From: a virus
Reading direction: 5' to 3' (one strand)
Virus record (IMG/VR): IMGVR_UViG_3300044675_005263
Coordinates: 1 to 64,000 of that record
Length of the DNA stretch: 64,000 bases
Shown: one piece after another, positions 1 through 8,305 of the stretch
Layout of the letters: every line of letters starts with the position of its first letter
Position numbering within the stretch: position 1 is the stretch's first letter
Notes under the pieces: model-generated
Databases searched by the model: none
Seen by the model: the letters and a program-made list of their open reading frames with translations, nothing else
What the model was told of the DNA's origin: nothing
Program-made: the position numbers and the translations under genes

Positions 1-1102
1 CAAATGCCCTTGCTTCACTAAGATCCTTAGTTGCTTTTGTTAAATCTTTAGCTGCTTTAAATGCATCTACTTCAGCATTATTTTGAGCTTGACGAGCCTT
101 TATTAGGTTTTTTTCTGCTGATATTACGTTTTTGTTTCCGTCAATACCCTCTTTATTGGCTTGAGCGGTTTTCTTTCGTAAATCTCCATTTTTATCAATA
201 GCACGGCGAAGGTTAAGATCTGCTTCAGCAAAAGCAAGCTCAGCCTCACGGCGAGCACGAGAGTTAGGTGGAAGATCTTGAACACGTTGTAAAGATTCAC
301 GAGCTTTTTCAAACTCAAGGCGTGCTTTTTTCTCGGAAATAACTCCGCCTTCAAGCTCGAAGCGAAGTTGTTGAATAGCTTCTTTTGCTTCTTCACGAGC
401 TTCAGTTACTGCTTCTAACGCTTCAGCAGTTTCTTCAACCGAATCTTGATACGCACGCTCAGCGTTTTCTACACTACGTCTTGCATCCACTTCTGCGTCT
501 GCTGCAGATTCGATAGCATCTGCTGCAGCTTTTGTTCTTTTTTGAGTTTCTTTTACAGTTTCGTTATAATTATATTTTGCATCTTCAAGAGCTCTTGTTG
601 CTTGGGCTAAAGCTTTTTCTCTTTCTGCAGCACCTGCAGCTGATTCTCCCTGAGCTTTTAGTGCATCACCTACACCACTAAACACTGCCTTTAAAGTACC
701 TGCAATAGCTACAATTGTCCCTAGTATTCCAACTAATCCTAAGAATGCTGGAGCTACAGAAGCTGCAATTACTGCTGCAACGACACCTAAACCACCTATT
801 AAAGAACCTAGAACACCACTTACTGCGGTAATACCCACTGATAGTAGATATGCTGAAGCGTTTAAATCTAAAAATCTTTGTCTGGTTTTTTGAAGACCAG
901 CTATTGCTTTAGCGTCGTAAAATTTTCCAAATAATATTCTTCCATCAGATTGATTTTTAAATCCTCTAGAAAAAGCTTTACCTGCTTTAACACCAGCTCT
1001 GTCACCAGCTGAATCGGCATCGTTAAATGCTCTGTCAATATCTTTTTTAACACCATCGGTGATGGCTCTAACAATTATCTCTGCACTACCAACTACTGCC
1101 AC
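1..1102 (-). CDS. Tape measure protein, N-terminal part (cut by window edge)
   Basis: Open from a GTG start at 1102 to the left edge with no stop; the 3' end lies outside. A strong RBS (GGAGGT, 1111-1116) sits 8 nt upstream. The product starts VAVVGSAEIIVRAITDG, then has a long hydrophobic Gly/Ala/Val-rich stretch (about residues 85-155) and a long Lys/Glu/Ala coiled coil rich in heptad-like AEKLI/EARE motifs. This layout and the position directly after the tail assembly chaperones are typical of siphovirus tape measure proteins, which set tail length and help DNA pass the membrane. The identity is inferred from composition and order, since no enzymatic domain is visible in this part. Confidence 0.85.
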   Translation of the reverse strand, partial: MAVVGSAEIIVRAITDGVKKDIDRAFNDADSAGDRAGVKAGKAFSRGFKNQSDGRILFGKFYDAKAIAGLQKTRQRFLDLNASAYLLSVGITAVSGVLGSLIGGLGVVAAVIAASVAPAFLGLVGILGTIVAIAGTLKAVFSGVGDALKAQGESAAGAAEREKALAQATRALEDAKYNYNETVKETQKRTKAAADAIESAADAEVDARRSVENAERAYQDSVEETAEALEAVTEAREEAKEAIQQLRFELEGGVISEKKARLEFEKARESLQRVQDLPPNSRARREAELAFAEADLNLRRAIDKNGDLRKKTAQANKEGIDGNKNVISAEKNLIKARQAQNNAEVDAFKAAKDLTKATKDLSEARAF

Positions 1103-1130
1103 AAGCCATCACCTCCAATGCAAGTAAAAA

Positions 1131-1574
1131 CTAGTTGCCGATAGGGGCATCTAGTAGATCACCAAAGGGTTTTGGCGATTCTGGGTTGAAGTCTGTTGAG
1201 GGAAAATAAGACTTCGTAGGTTCCTTTAAAGGATCTACAGGGACTATCTCGTCTTCGTAGAATTCTCCACTAGAGTTTGCTGTCTGATAGTCTTTATTTT
1301 TTCTAGCTAAAGTATATTTTTGGTTATAGAGTGATGAATAGATCAACTCTCTAGCCTTATCTTTGGCCTCACTTTGCTCAGCAGTAGAAGAGCGAGAAAA
1401 ATCTTCTTCCATATAAAAATGCATAACATCTAACATGTCAGACATCTCTAACTCAGCCAATTTAAGTCCGTTCACTATAGCTTTTCCATTTACATACGGC
1501 CAGAGTTCTACTGCCCACTCAGAGATTGCTCTGGCCCCGACGTAGGGCGGCCTGAATACTCTTCCACTAGCCAA
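1131..1574 (-). CDS. Tail assembly chaperone, downstream (T) frame
   Basis: A 147-codon frame read from a TTG that lacks a convincing RBS. It lies in the -1 frame relative to the preceding 116-aa gene and overlaps it by 67 nt; the frame is open upstream to a TGA at 1596-1598. The most likely product is therefore the C-terminal half of a G-T fusion made by -1 ribosomal frameshifting, as in lambda G/GT and most actinophages. The sequence (ISEWAVELWPYVNGKAIV) is hydrophilic and helical with an acidic, Pro-rich tail. It probably binds the tape measure protein during tail assembly. Independent translation from TTG cannot be excluded. Confidence 0.75.
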   Translation of the reverse strand: MASGRVFRPPYVGARAISEWAVELWPYVNGKAIVNGLKLAELEMSDMLDVMHFYMEEDFSRSSTAEQSEAKDKARELIYSSLYNQKYTLARKNKDYQTANSSGEFYEDEIVPVDPLKEPTKSYFPSTDFNPESPKPFGDLLDAPIGN

Positions 1575-1858
1575 GCAGTAATCTCTCCAAGAGATTCAAT
1601 AGTTACAATTTTATCTGAGGAATCTAGTAATACAAGAAATCTGTCGTAGCTTTCTTGAATCATAGCCTTAGAGAAAAAACTTGTAATTGTGTGGGAAACA
1701 TCTTCTGCTTCTCCACTTTTTGCATTAGAAACCATATCTAACAAGGCTTTTCCTTGAAGACTAGGCTTGCAATGAAACTCTTCTCCATGAAGTTTAAAAG
1801 ACAGTGGAGTTAGATTAACTTCTCCACCACTTCCAAAATCCTTAAATCGTGTTGTCAT
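1508..1858 (-). CDS. Tail assembly chaperone, upstream (G) frame
   Basis: A 116-aa protein starting MTTRFKDFGSGGEV. Its C-terminus, LVEEYSGRPTSGPEQSL, has the E-Y-S/T-G-R-P-T pattern that recurs just before the frameshift point in tail assembly chaperones of actinophages. The position between the connector/tail genes and the tape measure fits. It acts as an assembly chaperone and is not expected in the mature virion. ATG is preceded by AGGAAA-like purines. Confidence 0.8.
   Translation of the reverse strand: MTTRFKDFGSGGEVNLTPLSFKLHGEEFHCKPSLQGKALLDMVSNAKSGEAEDVSHTITSFFSKAMIQESYDRFLVLLDSSDKIVTIESLGEITAWLVEEYSGRPTSGPEQSLSGQ
1532..1538 (-). other. Candidate -1 frameshift site
   Basis: In the overlap of the two chaperone frames (1508-1595), the zero-frame codons TCG GGG CCA read as GGG GCC after a -1 slip. 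A P-site GGG can re-pair perfectly, but the A-site pairing is poor, so this is not a canonical X XXY YYZ heptamer. It is the best homopolymeric candidate seen in the window where both frames are open. Confidence 0.4.
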
Positions 1859-1895
1859 GTATTATTTCCTTTTCTGTCGTTGATTTGTTGCCTTA

Positions 1896-2288
1896 TTATT
1901 CTATCACTTTACGCATAGGGTCAGAAAGATACTTATTAGCCTTAGTACCTTTATTTATAACTTTATGAGCAAAGACTATTTTTCCTCTAGAGACAAAACG
2001 AAGAACTTTTGCATATCTAGGGGCTATTACTTGAGGACCTCGTCCTTCGTGGTGGATTAATGCATATCTCACGTCAGAACCAATCCACATTTGTTGACCC
2101 CTAGAATCTCTAAAATGTCTTTTATGTGCAATAGATCCTTGAAGTCTTCCTGTTTTATACCCCACTTGCTGCTTAGCTAATCTAATAATTTCATCACCTT
2201 GATTTTTTAAATATCTTCCTACATCGCCGTTAGTATCGTATAGAAGTCGTTGAATAGCTGGTTTAAAGTATTGAATTTTTACAGTCAT
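1896..2288 (-). CDS. HK97 gp10-like head-tail / tail completion protein
   Basis: A 130-aa basic protein. The segment KQQVGYKTGRLQGSI followed by an alpha/beta region with VRYALIHHEGRGP matches the pattern of HK97 gp10-like proteins (T-G-x-L-x-x-S-I, then Y-A-x-x-x-H-x-G). These proteins sit at the head-tail interface or tail completion complex. It overlaps the upstream gene by one base (stop/start overlap at 2288), indicating coupled translation, and is followed by the tail chaperones. Confidence 0.7.
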   Translation of the reverse strand: MTVKIQYFKPAIQRLLYDTNGDVGRYLKNQGDEIIRLAKQQVGYKTGRLQGSIAHKRHFRDSRGQQMWIGSDVRYALIHHEGRGPQVIAPRYAKVLRFVSRGKIVFAHKVINKGTKANKYLSDPMRKVIE

Positions 2289-2797
2289 TATGGAACCGCC
2301 ACTGTAATAGTCATTGTAACTGTTTGAAAACCACCCTCTGGAGCATTTGTTTCAACAGTTGCAATAACACCTAGGCCAAACGAACCACCCGTAGCCCACT
2401 GGTCAAGAGCCCGTGAGCTATCTAAAAGAATCCATGCATCGTATGCAGAAATTTCGGAAAAAGCTTGAATATCATCTGCTGCTGGTGCTTTGCCGTTAGC
2501 AGAAACTGTAGGGACTTCTCTAGAAACAGAAACAATAAGTGTTGCGCTTCTCGGGTCATTACAGCGTCGTGGCTCAGTTGCTTCATCTCCTGGAGATCCG
2601 ATATACATTTGCAGCATAGAAACTACAACTTGCTCGCAGTCTACTGAAGGCTCTCCAAGAGTCCAATATCTACGACCTGGTAGCGGCATTGTGTATGATG
2701 CATATGTGCTAATGACGGAGTCAAGAACTCCCTGCATAAGAGCAGCTAGGTTTTTAGCTCCATCATCAACAGTTGCTGTATTAATAGGTGTAGGCAT
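2288..2797 (-). CDS. Tail terminator / minor connector protein
   Basis: A 169-aa protein beginning MPTPINTATVDDGAKNLAAL. The central RRYWTLGEPSVDCEQVVVSM and the C-terminal EGGFQTVTMTITVAVP resemble tail terminator proteins, which end in beta strands. The slot between adaptor and gp10-like protein supports a role in capping the tail tube. No catalytic motif is visible. Assignment is mostly by synteny. Confidence 0.6.
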   Translation of the reverse strand: MPTPINTATVDDGAKNLAALMQGVLDSVISTYASYTMPLPGRRYWTLGEPSVDCEQVVVSMLQMYIGSPGDEATEPRRCNDPRSATLIVSVSREVPTVSANGKAPAADDIQAFSEISAYDAWILLDSSRALDQWATGGSFGLGVIATVETNAPEGGFQTVTMTITVAVP

Positions 2798-2824
2798 ATG
2801 TCCTCTTGTCTTTAGGTTGTCGTA

Positions 2825-3958
2825 TTACACAGTATAGATTGGAATTGTTCTTTCCCCCAGCTGAACGATTACGTTGCTGGAGACAAGGTGAACAACTTCA
2901 TTCACCGCAGGATTAGCAAGACTTGGACGCACTGCATAAAGATCGAGTACACCTGGATCACGGGGACCAACAATGCTGTTGATTTGTGTAAATGTGGCAC
3001 TTACTCGGATTGTGTTTTCTACACGATCAATAACAGCAGCGTTAGGGATTTCTGTGGTTGTGTTGTTATTAATGTCTGATACCTCAGTAAGGATTGTCCA
3101 AGCGCTGTCTCCGTCTAGGAAGTCGGCAGCAATCTCTGAAAAATAATAAATGTTAGATGTTCCATCTGCGCCAACATAGAGATCGTTTGCGCTAAGAGGA
3201 TAAAGAGGTGATGCGCCAGTAATACGGCGAGCACGAGGAATATCTGGTGAAAATACTCGTGAACGAGCACGAGCCTTGTCTGGGTTAGCTGTCTTAAGAA
3301 ATAGATCGATAGCATAGATACCAGTGCGAAGTTCATCAATAAAGTCTTGGCTATCAAGAAGAGTGTAAGAAACTCCCTGACGAGATATAGAGGTCACACG
3401 TTGCGGTAGGGCGCAAGTATCGTCACCTTCATATAGTTTGACTAGCTCGGTGGCTAGAATGCGTGCAGCAGCCCTTCCAGCCGTTGGTGGAGGGCTTCCA
3501 TAGGTATATGTAACCTCTACACGAGAAGAGAACCAGTTGGCTCCTGATACGCCGATAAGGGTCGAGTGATCTGCAAGATAATACTTACTTGGGTCTACCA
3601 TTTCGCCGTCTAAATTTCTAACGGTGTGAATTTTTACAACTTTACGGCCACGAAGTCTTAGACGAGATGAAGCGGTTGTTCCATCTCCTTGATAATCTTT
3701 ATCATACCCATATCCCACATATGGAACGTTTTCTATTCTGCCATCAACAAGTACTGGAGAATAATTAAAATTTGAACCAGCAGTCCTTAGGTATGGATCA
3801 AAAGATGATACATAACGCTCTGTGACAGTTGTAATCCCTGTAAATTTACGGCCTGACATCCCCCAAAGAAGATAAGAAGCTGTCTTACAAGCATCATAGG
3901 CATAGTCAGAGTCAGCATGGTCGCCAAGCTCTTCTGGTGTTACCCATAGATTACTCAT
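2825..3958 (-). CDS. Head-tail connector (adaptor) protein, extended
   Basis: A 377-aa protein starting MSNLWVTPEELGDHADSD. The N-terminal ~200 residues have the helical head-to-tail adaptor look (YAYDACKTASYLLWGMSGRKF) also seen in actinophage adaptors downstream of capsid genes. The C-terminal ~150 residues (from about 225) are beta-rich (NDLYVGADGTSNIYYF) and look like an added domain, making it longer than usual adaptors. It lies downstream of the major tail gene, separated by a terminator-like hairpin. Confidence 0.65.
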   Translation of the reverse strand: MSNLWVTPEELGDHADSDYAYDACKTASYLLWGMSGRKFTGITTVTERYVSSFDPYLRTAGSNFNYSPVLVDGRIENVPYVGYGYDKDYQGDGTTASSRLRLRGRKVVKIHTVRNLDGEMVDPSKYYLADHSTLIGVSGANWFSSRVEVTYTYGSPPPTAGRAAARILATELVKLYEGDDTCALPQRVTSISRQGVSYTLLDSQDFIDELRTGIYAIDLFLKTANPDKARARSRVFSPDIPRARRITGASPLYPLSANDLYVGADGTSNIYYFSEIAADFLDGDSAWTILTEVSDINNNTTTEIPNAAVIDRVENTIRVSATFTQINSIVGPRDPGVLDLYAVRPSLANPAVNEVVHLVSSNVIVQLGERTIPIYTV

Positions 3959-3980
3959 AAGTTCTTCCCGTCTCTAATAG

Positions 3981-4029
3981 AAAAAGCGGGCAACGTTTCA
4001 ACGGTATATACCATCGGTACGCTGCCCGC
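3981..4029 (-). terminator. Intrinsic terminator after major tail gene
   Basis: On the minus strand the arms GCGGGCAGCGT and ACGTTGCCCGC enclose a partly paired loop and are followed at once by TTTTT (3985-3981). It lies 15 nt after the major tail protein stop and before the adaptor gene, so it probably attenuates expression of downstream tail genes. Confidence 0.8.
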
Positions 4030-4043
4030 CTCCTCTTATTTAA

Positions 4044-5090
4044 TTACGCTGATGGATCCTCAGTTGACGCAATAATGTAGTCAATTGGTAGATCTGCATT
4101 GTATTCTTCGTTACCTGGAACGTTAAATGCAGTTGTTGATCCTTGTGAGGCAAAGTCTGAAACCGATAGATATCCACGGTTACGAAGAACTGTACCTGTT
4201 GGTGAAACTGCTGTAGATGCAACATCTGTTGCAGTCTTTGCATAGCGGAATGATGTTGTTGTTGGAACTGCAGTGATTGTGTAAGTACCATTGAAGGTGC
4301 TATCCACGCCAGCTACAGTCACGCTCTGACCTGCTAGGAAGCCGTGTGCGGTTCCTGTTGTCAAAGTAGCAATATTTGATGTTAGAGCCTTGTTTGAAAC
4401 AGTATTAGTTGCTTCATCAAACCATTGGTAGAAGCCCTTAAGACCTGTTGGAGCCCATGATGCACGAGCATATGAATATGAACGCTCAGAAGCTACTGGA
4501 TACTCCCAGCGGCCATCAAGACCTGAACCGAATGAGATGTTTCCAAGGCCATAGCCTTCGAATGTTGTTGCAAGCATACCGTTTTCAATTACACGGTCAC
4601 CTGACTGACGTAGCTTGACGTATGGGAATACCCAGTGGAAGTAAGGGTTTGTTGCTGCACGACGTCCGTCTGCAACAGCAAATGACCAAACTTCTAGTGC
4701 CACGCCGTTACCTGTTGGGTCATCGCCAACAGATGGTGCAGCCCAACCAACAGACTTGTTGTTTGGTGATGCGAAAGAACCAAAGTTCTTACGAAGCAAC
4801 AAACCGCCTGAGATTAGCTGTGAAAGTTCTGTATCTGGTTCGCAAATTGCGAGTTCCATTGTAATGCGCTTGAGAGTGTCAGGGGCTTTGTATGACACGC
4901 ATACTGTGCCGTCAGCTGACTTCTCAACAATTTCGTCACCCTCTTCATATTCAGGTGTAAAAGACGTGCGGAGGAACGCCGAAGTTGTGTAGCTGTCTCC
5001 TGCTCCATTGAGCAGATTGCCAGCGGCGTCCAGTCTGGTGACTCGGATCGACACACCTTGGACGCTAGCCGCATATTCTTGAGTGGCCAT
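4044..5090 (-). CDS. Major tail (tube) protein with inserted beta domain
   Basis: A 348-aa protein starting MATQEYAASVQGVSIRVTRL. It has the features of actinophage major tail proteins: early V-x-x-x-R-x-T-R-L-D-x-x-G, the acidic FTPEYEEGDEIVEKSADG and MELAICEPDTELSQLISGG. Residues about 230-300 form a separate module (IATLTTGTAHGFLAGQSVTV ... FNGTYTITAVPTTTSF) of the type seen in phage tail fibre or Ig-like surface domains, inserted near the C-terminus. It is followed by a strong terminator, in line with high expression. Confidence 0.85.
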   Translation of the reverse strand: MATQEYAASVQGVSIRVTRLDAAGNLLNGAGDSYTTSAFLRTSFTPEYEEGDEIVEKSADGTVCVSYKAPDTLKRITMELAICEPDTELSQLISGGLLLRKNFGSFASPNNKSVGWAAPSVGDDPTGNGVALEVWSFAVADGRRAATNPYFHWVFPYVKLRQSGDRVIENGMLATTFEGYGLGNISFGSGLDGRWEYPVASERSYSYARASWAPTGLKGFYQWFDEATNTVSNKALTSNIATLTTGTAHGFLAGQSVTVAGVDSTFNGTYTITAVPTTTSFRYAKTATDVASTAVSPTGTVLRNRGYLSVSDFASQGSTTAFNVPGNEEYNADLPIDYIIASTEDPSA

Positions 5091-5118
5091 TCCAGTGTTC
5101 TCCTTCTATTGGTTTTGC

Positions 5119-6000
5119 TTAGGTGGTTGGTAGTGCTAGTCGTACTGTGTAATGAATCGATGGATCAAAGTATACCGCAGCTGCACGAACGGCTTTGACT
5201 GTAAGGTCATTAGTGTTTGTGCTAACTGTGAAGCCTTGTCCAAGGTTTTCGTTTACAACTTCAGGCTTGCTTAGATGTACGTCAATAGGTCCAGTTGCGA
5301 ACATCCACTTGTTTGAAGCAGATGCAGTGGTGTTTGAATCGCCAATGCGACCAGCACCTGTGTAACCAGAACCAATAACTACCTCTGTACCTAAACGAGT
5401 CATAGCCTTGCCTGTTTTTCCGCCATCTGCTGGTGAGTAGATAAGGCGTGATCCGAGGATCGACGCAACATCACGAGTCATATGGATGACTCCATTGATA
5501 CCTGCAGGTGAACTAGAAATCGCTTGTTCCAACAGCATCAAAGCTGTTGCTGGAGCGAGAGCACCGCTGTTAACAACGGTTGCTGCTCCTGATTCTCTTA
5601 AAAAGTCATTCCCATTAGTTTCGGCTAGTGCTGCAACGCCTTCCCAAAGCTCGAGCTCTACTGCCTTCTGTGTTACTACATCTAGTTGAGCAAGTGCAAC
5701 TTTGAAGCGATCTTCTCCAGTTAGACCAAACGCTGAGCGAGTATCTGTTACTTGGATAAAGAAAGGATCGTATTCCTTGAACTGAGGAAGTGTTGAGGTT
5801 CCAACTGTTCCACCAGTAACTGTTGCATCATTTACTGTAAAAATTTCAACTTCTGGCTGAGAGTCAAATTCGTAGCTAAAACCACGAACCCAACGCTCAT
5901 CGTAGTCTGCGCCACCGTGTGACATTACACGAGCGACACTCAGAAGGCCACAAGGGGCAGGGGTCAAATCTGGTGCTGGATAAATTCCTCTAAACGCCAT
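5119..6000 (-). CDS. Capsid-associated / second HK97-like capsid protein candidate
   Basis: A 293-aa protein, MAFRGIYPAPDLTPAPCGLL. The middle contains a long helix (KVALAQLDVVTQKAVELELW), then INGVIHMTRDVASIL and RLGTEVVIGSGYTGAG, a helix/strand order resembling the P-loop and spine of HK97-fold shell proteins. It directly follows the major capsid gene. It could be a minor shell protein, a decoration protein or a diverged capsid paralogue. The fold call is inference. Confidence 0.5.
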   Translation of the reverse strand: MAFRGIYPAPDLTPAPCGLLSVARVMSHGGADYDERWVRGFSYEFDSQPEVEIFTVNDATVTGGTVGTSTLPQFKEYDPFFIQVTDTRSAFGLTGEDRFKVALAQLDVVTQKAVELELWEGVAALAETNGNDFLRESGAATVVNSGALAPATALMLLEQAISSSPAGINGVIHMTRDVASILGSRLIYSPADGGKTGKAMTRLGTEVVIGSGYTGAGRIGDSNTTASASNKWMFATGPIDVHLSKPEVVNENLGQGFTVSTNTNDLTVKAVRAAAVYFDPSIHYTVRLALPTT

Positions 6001-6069
6001 TTTCGATCTTCCTCTTTCTTCTGAGTGTCTGCTCGGGTAATTAACTACTAAGGGTTATTCGTGTACGGT

Positions 6070-8142
6070 TTAGTACTCGATAGCCGCAGCTGTTGCGCCA
6101 CCTGTTGTGTCACGGAGAGCTGCTGCTACACCGTTCACTGAGATGGTTGATGTGACCTTGAGTGATTCAACGCCAATCTTTGCAACACCTTCGAAGGTTT
6201 CAACGAACATCTTGTAGTCGTTTGTACCAACGAGGGTTGAGTCACGGATAACACCAAGATCCAATGTACCGCCATCTAGGAACAAGAATGTTCCTTCAGC
6301 GAACATGTACCAAACGAATGTATCAGCAAACTCGTTAAGTGCTGCTGCACTCTGAGCGTCTGTGAAATCATCGATGTGGTATGTGATGTTGATGTTGCGT
6401 GAAGCAATGAAGCCATCAATCTCTGATGCAGCGTTAAGAGTTGCATCGCCTGGCATCTGTAGAGCTAGATCTGCAACCATAGCGTCCTTGATCCAAGCTG
6501 GAGCAATAACACGAAGTGGTGCATCTGCCTCTAGACGGTGACGTCCACGGTAGTTAGCTGCTGCACGACCAAGTGTTACAAGGAAGTCACGAGCTACACC
6601 GATTAGAGATGTTGAAGTTACAGCAGTTGACAAAGCTGTCAAACGTGTAAGGATTTGGCCTTCTGCCTCACGAGCATGCTGGATTAGACCAAGCTCGTTG
6701 TGACGAGCGATCAATTCAGGATATGCACGAGACATCAAGTTACCGAACTGTAGTTGCAATGTAACTGCATCTGTTGCGACTGTTAGCTCTGAAGCTGCTG
6801 AAACAGTTAGGCTCAACTTTGAAGCTGGGCTTGGTGTTTCTGCTGAATCGTTTGCTGCAGTCCAGATACCAACAGCGTTAGCGTATGAGCTAAGTACTGG
6901 TGGAGTTACGAAGCGGATACCGCCACGGTCTGCTTGGAATCGAGGAAGTGCGTCACGAAGTGGACGGGCAGTTGTGCCAAGTCCAAAGATGTCGTACTTA
7001 ACTTCGAATGGTGCTGAGTGGCCACCTGAAGCAACAAGTGCTTCTGGACCAGTTACAGCTTGTACTTTTGCCCAGTTTGATTCTGCATCCTGTGTAAGGG
7101 TGCGGCCTTCTGGGTATTGTGTGGTGATAGAAGCAACAATGTGTTGTTCTCCATCTCCACCATTAACACGACGAAGAGCGTGTAGACGCTTCTCCATCGC
7201 TACTGAAACGTCGGACATTGAGTCCATTGAGCTTCCAGCCGTATATCCAGGAATGTCTGCGCCCGCTGTGATCGCCACAGCTGCGGCAGAAGTCTCTGTG
7301 ATAGGACGACGATCAGCCGGGACCTCAATATTGAGGTTGTCTGCATTTGCAGCGGCGGTCACGGGTGCCTCCATAATTTCTTGAGTCATTGACTCAGTTT
7401 GGGTTTCTTGGGTTACTACTGATGCTTCTGCACCATCAGCAACATCAGCAACTGCTGCTGCATCATCTGAAGCTACTGCTTCATCTGCTACAACTGCTTC
7501 TGCTTCTACTGCTTCTGCTACTGGAGCCTCTTCTACTACCTCTGCAACTGCTTCTGGCTCTGAGCCATCTGCAACTACAGCATCCTCAGCTACGGCTGTA
7601 ACTTCGGTAAGATTTGATTCTGTTGAGAACTCTGCGGTCTTATCCGCTTCGGTTGACGCTTCAGACATTTTTTCCTCTTCCTTTTTCTTTTCCTCGTCCA
7701 TCGCTTCTGATGGTGCTTCTTCTTCTGCTGGCATTTCTTCTGCTACAGGAGCTTCGGCTGCGGGAACTTCCTCTGAAGGCATATCTGCTGGCTTCTCTTC
7801 TTCAACTGGCATTTCTGCCATTGCTTCAGTTTCTGCTGGCATTTCTTCCTTCTTATCTTCGGAATCGGATTCCATATCCTTTTCACCGTCATTGCCATGT
7901 ACACGAGAAGCTGCCTCGGCTGCTCGTTGTGCGAGCTCCTGTGCTGCTGCCTCACGTCGCTTGAATTCACCACGAACGGTGTCAAGCATGTCGGCTAATG
8001 ACGACATTGCGTCAACTGTCTGGGGAGTTGGATCTTCTTTCTCAACGGACTCAAATTCCTTGATGATCTTGTTTTGCAGGTCGGTAACTTGATCGCTATC
8101 GAGATCTGCTAACTGGTCCATCATGTCTTTGATTTGGTCCAT
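6070..8142 (-). CDS. Major capsid protein with long N-terminal scaffold-like region
   Basis: A 690-aa protein. Residues 1-80 are a helical segment (MDQIKDMMDQLADLDSDQVT); about 80-270 are extremely rich in Glu, Ala, Pro and Val (repeats of EEAPVAE/AVAEDAVVA type); about 275-690 form the capsid domain, with FGLGTTARPLRDALPRF and a C-terminal strand series. HK97-type capsid proteins carry an N-terminal delta domain that scaffolds assembly and is cut off by the protease encoded just upstream. Here that region would be about 270 residues, longer than usual. The cleavage point probably lies near VPADRRPITETSAAAV. Confidence 0.85.
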   Translation of the reverse strand: MDQIKDMMDQLADLDSDQVTDLQNKIIKEFESVEKEDPTPQTVDAMSSLADMLDTVRGEFKRREAAAQELAQRAAEAASRVHGNDGEKDMESDSEDKKEEMPAETEAMAEMPVEEEKPADMPSEEVPAAEAPVAEEMPAEEEAPSEAMDEEKKKEEEKMSEASTEADKTAEFSTESNLTEVTAVAEDAVVADGSEPEAVAEVVEEAPVAEAVEAEAVVADEAVASDDAAAVADVADGAEASVVTQETQTESMTQEIMEAPVTAAANADNLNIEVPADRRPITETSAAAVAITAGADIPGYTAGSSMDSMSDVSVAMEKRLHALRRVNGGDGEQHIVASITTQYPEGRTLTQDAESNWAKVQAVTGPEALVASGGHSAPFEVKYDIFGLGTTARPLRDALPRFQADRGGIRFVTPPVLSSYANAVGIWTAANDSAETPSPASKLSLTVSAASELTVATDAVTLQLQFGNLMSRAYPELIARHNELGLIQHAREAEGQILTRLTALSTAVTSTSLIGVARDFLVTLGRAAANYRGRHRLEADAPLRVIAPAWIKDAMVADLALQMPGDATLNAASEIDGFIASRNINITYHIDDFTDAQSAAALNEFADTFVWYMFAEGTFLFLDGGTLDLGVIRDSTLVGTNDYKMFVETFEGVAKIGVESLKVTSTISVNGVAAALRDTTGGATAAAIEY

Positions 8143-8305
8143 TACTGTCCCTCCTCCGGGTCAGTTGCGACAGGTACGAATAACCTGTCTCGCTTATCAG
8201 TCAAAGGCCGAGGGACTCACAGACGCATTAGATGCGTGGAGGCACTCCACCTAGTTATATATTACATTACTTCTTATTTAGTTATTTGTACGGTTTTTGA
8301 TCAAC
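8143..8305 (-). promoter_or_regulatory. Intergenic control region before capsid gene
   Basis: 163 nt between protease and capsid genes, the largest gap inside the late operon. It holds two hairpins, GACAGGT/ACCTGTC (8169-8189) and GTGGAG/CTCCAC (near 8236-8252), and an AT-rich stretch (TAATATATAAC on the minus strand, near 8260). An internal promoter or mRNA-stabilising leader for the capsid gene is plausible but unproven. Confidence 0.4.

Noticed and set aside
7389-7964. Plus-strand Leu-rich frames opposite the capsid scaffold region
   Set aside because: They are reverse readings of the Glu/Ala/Pro-rich coding repeats; no RBS or promoter.
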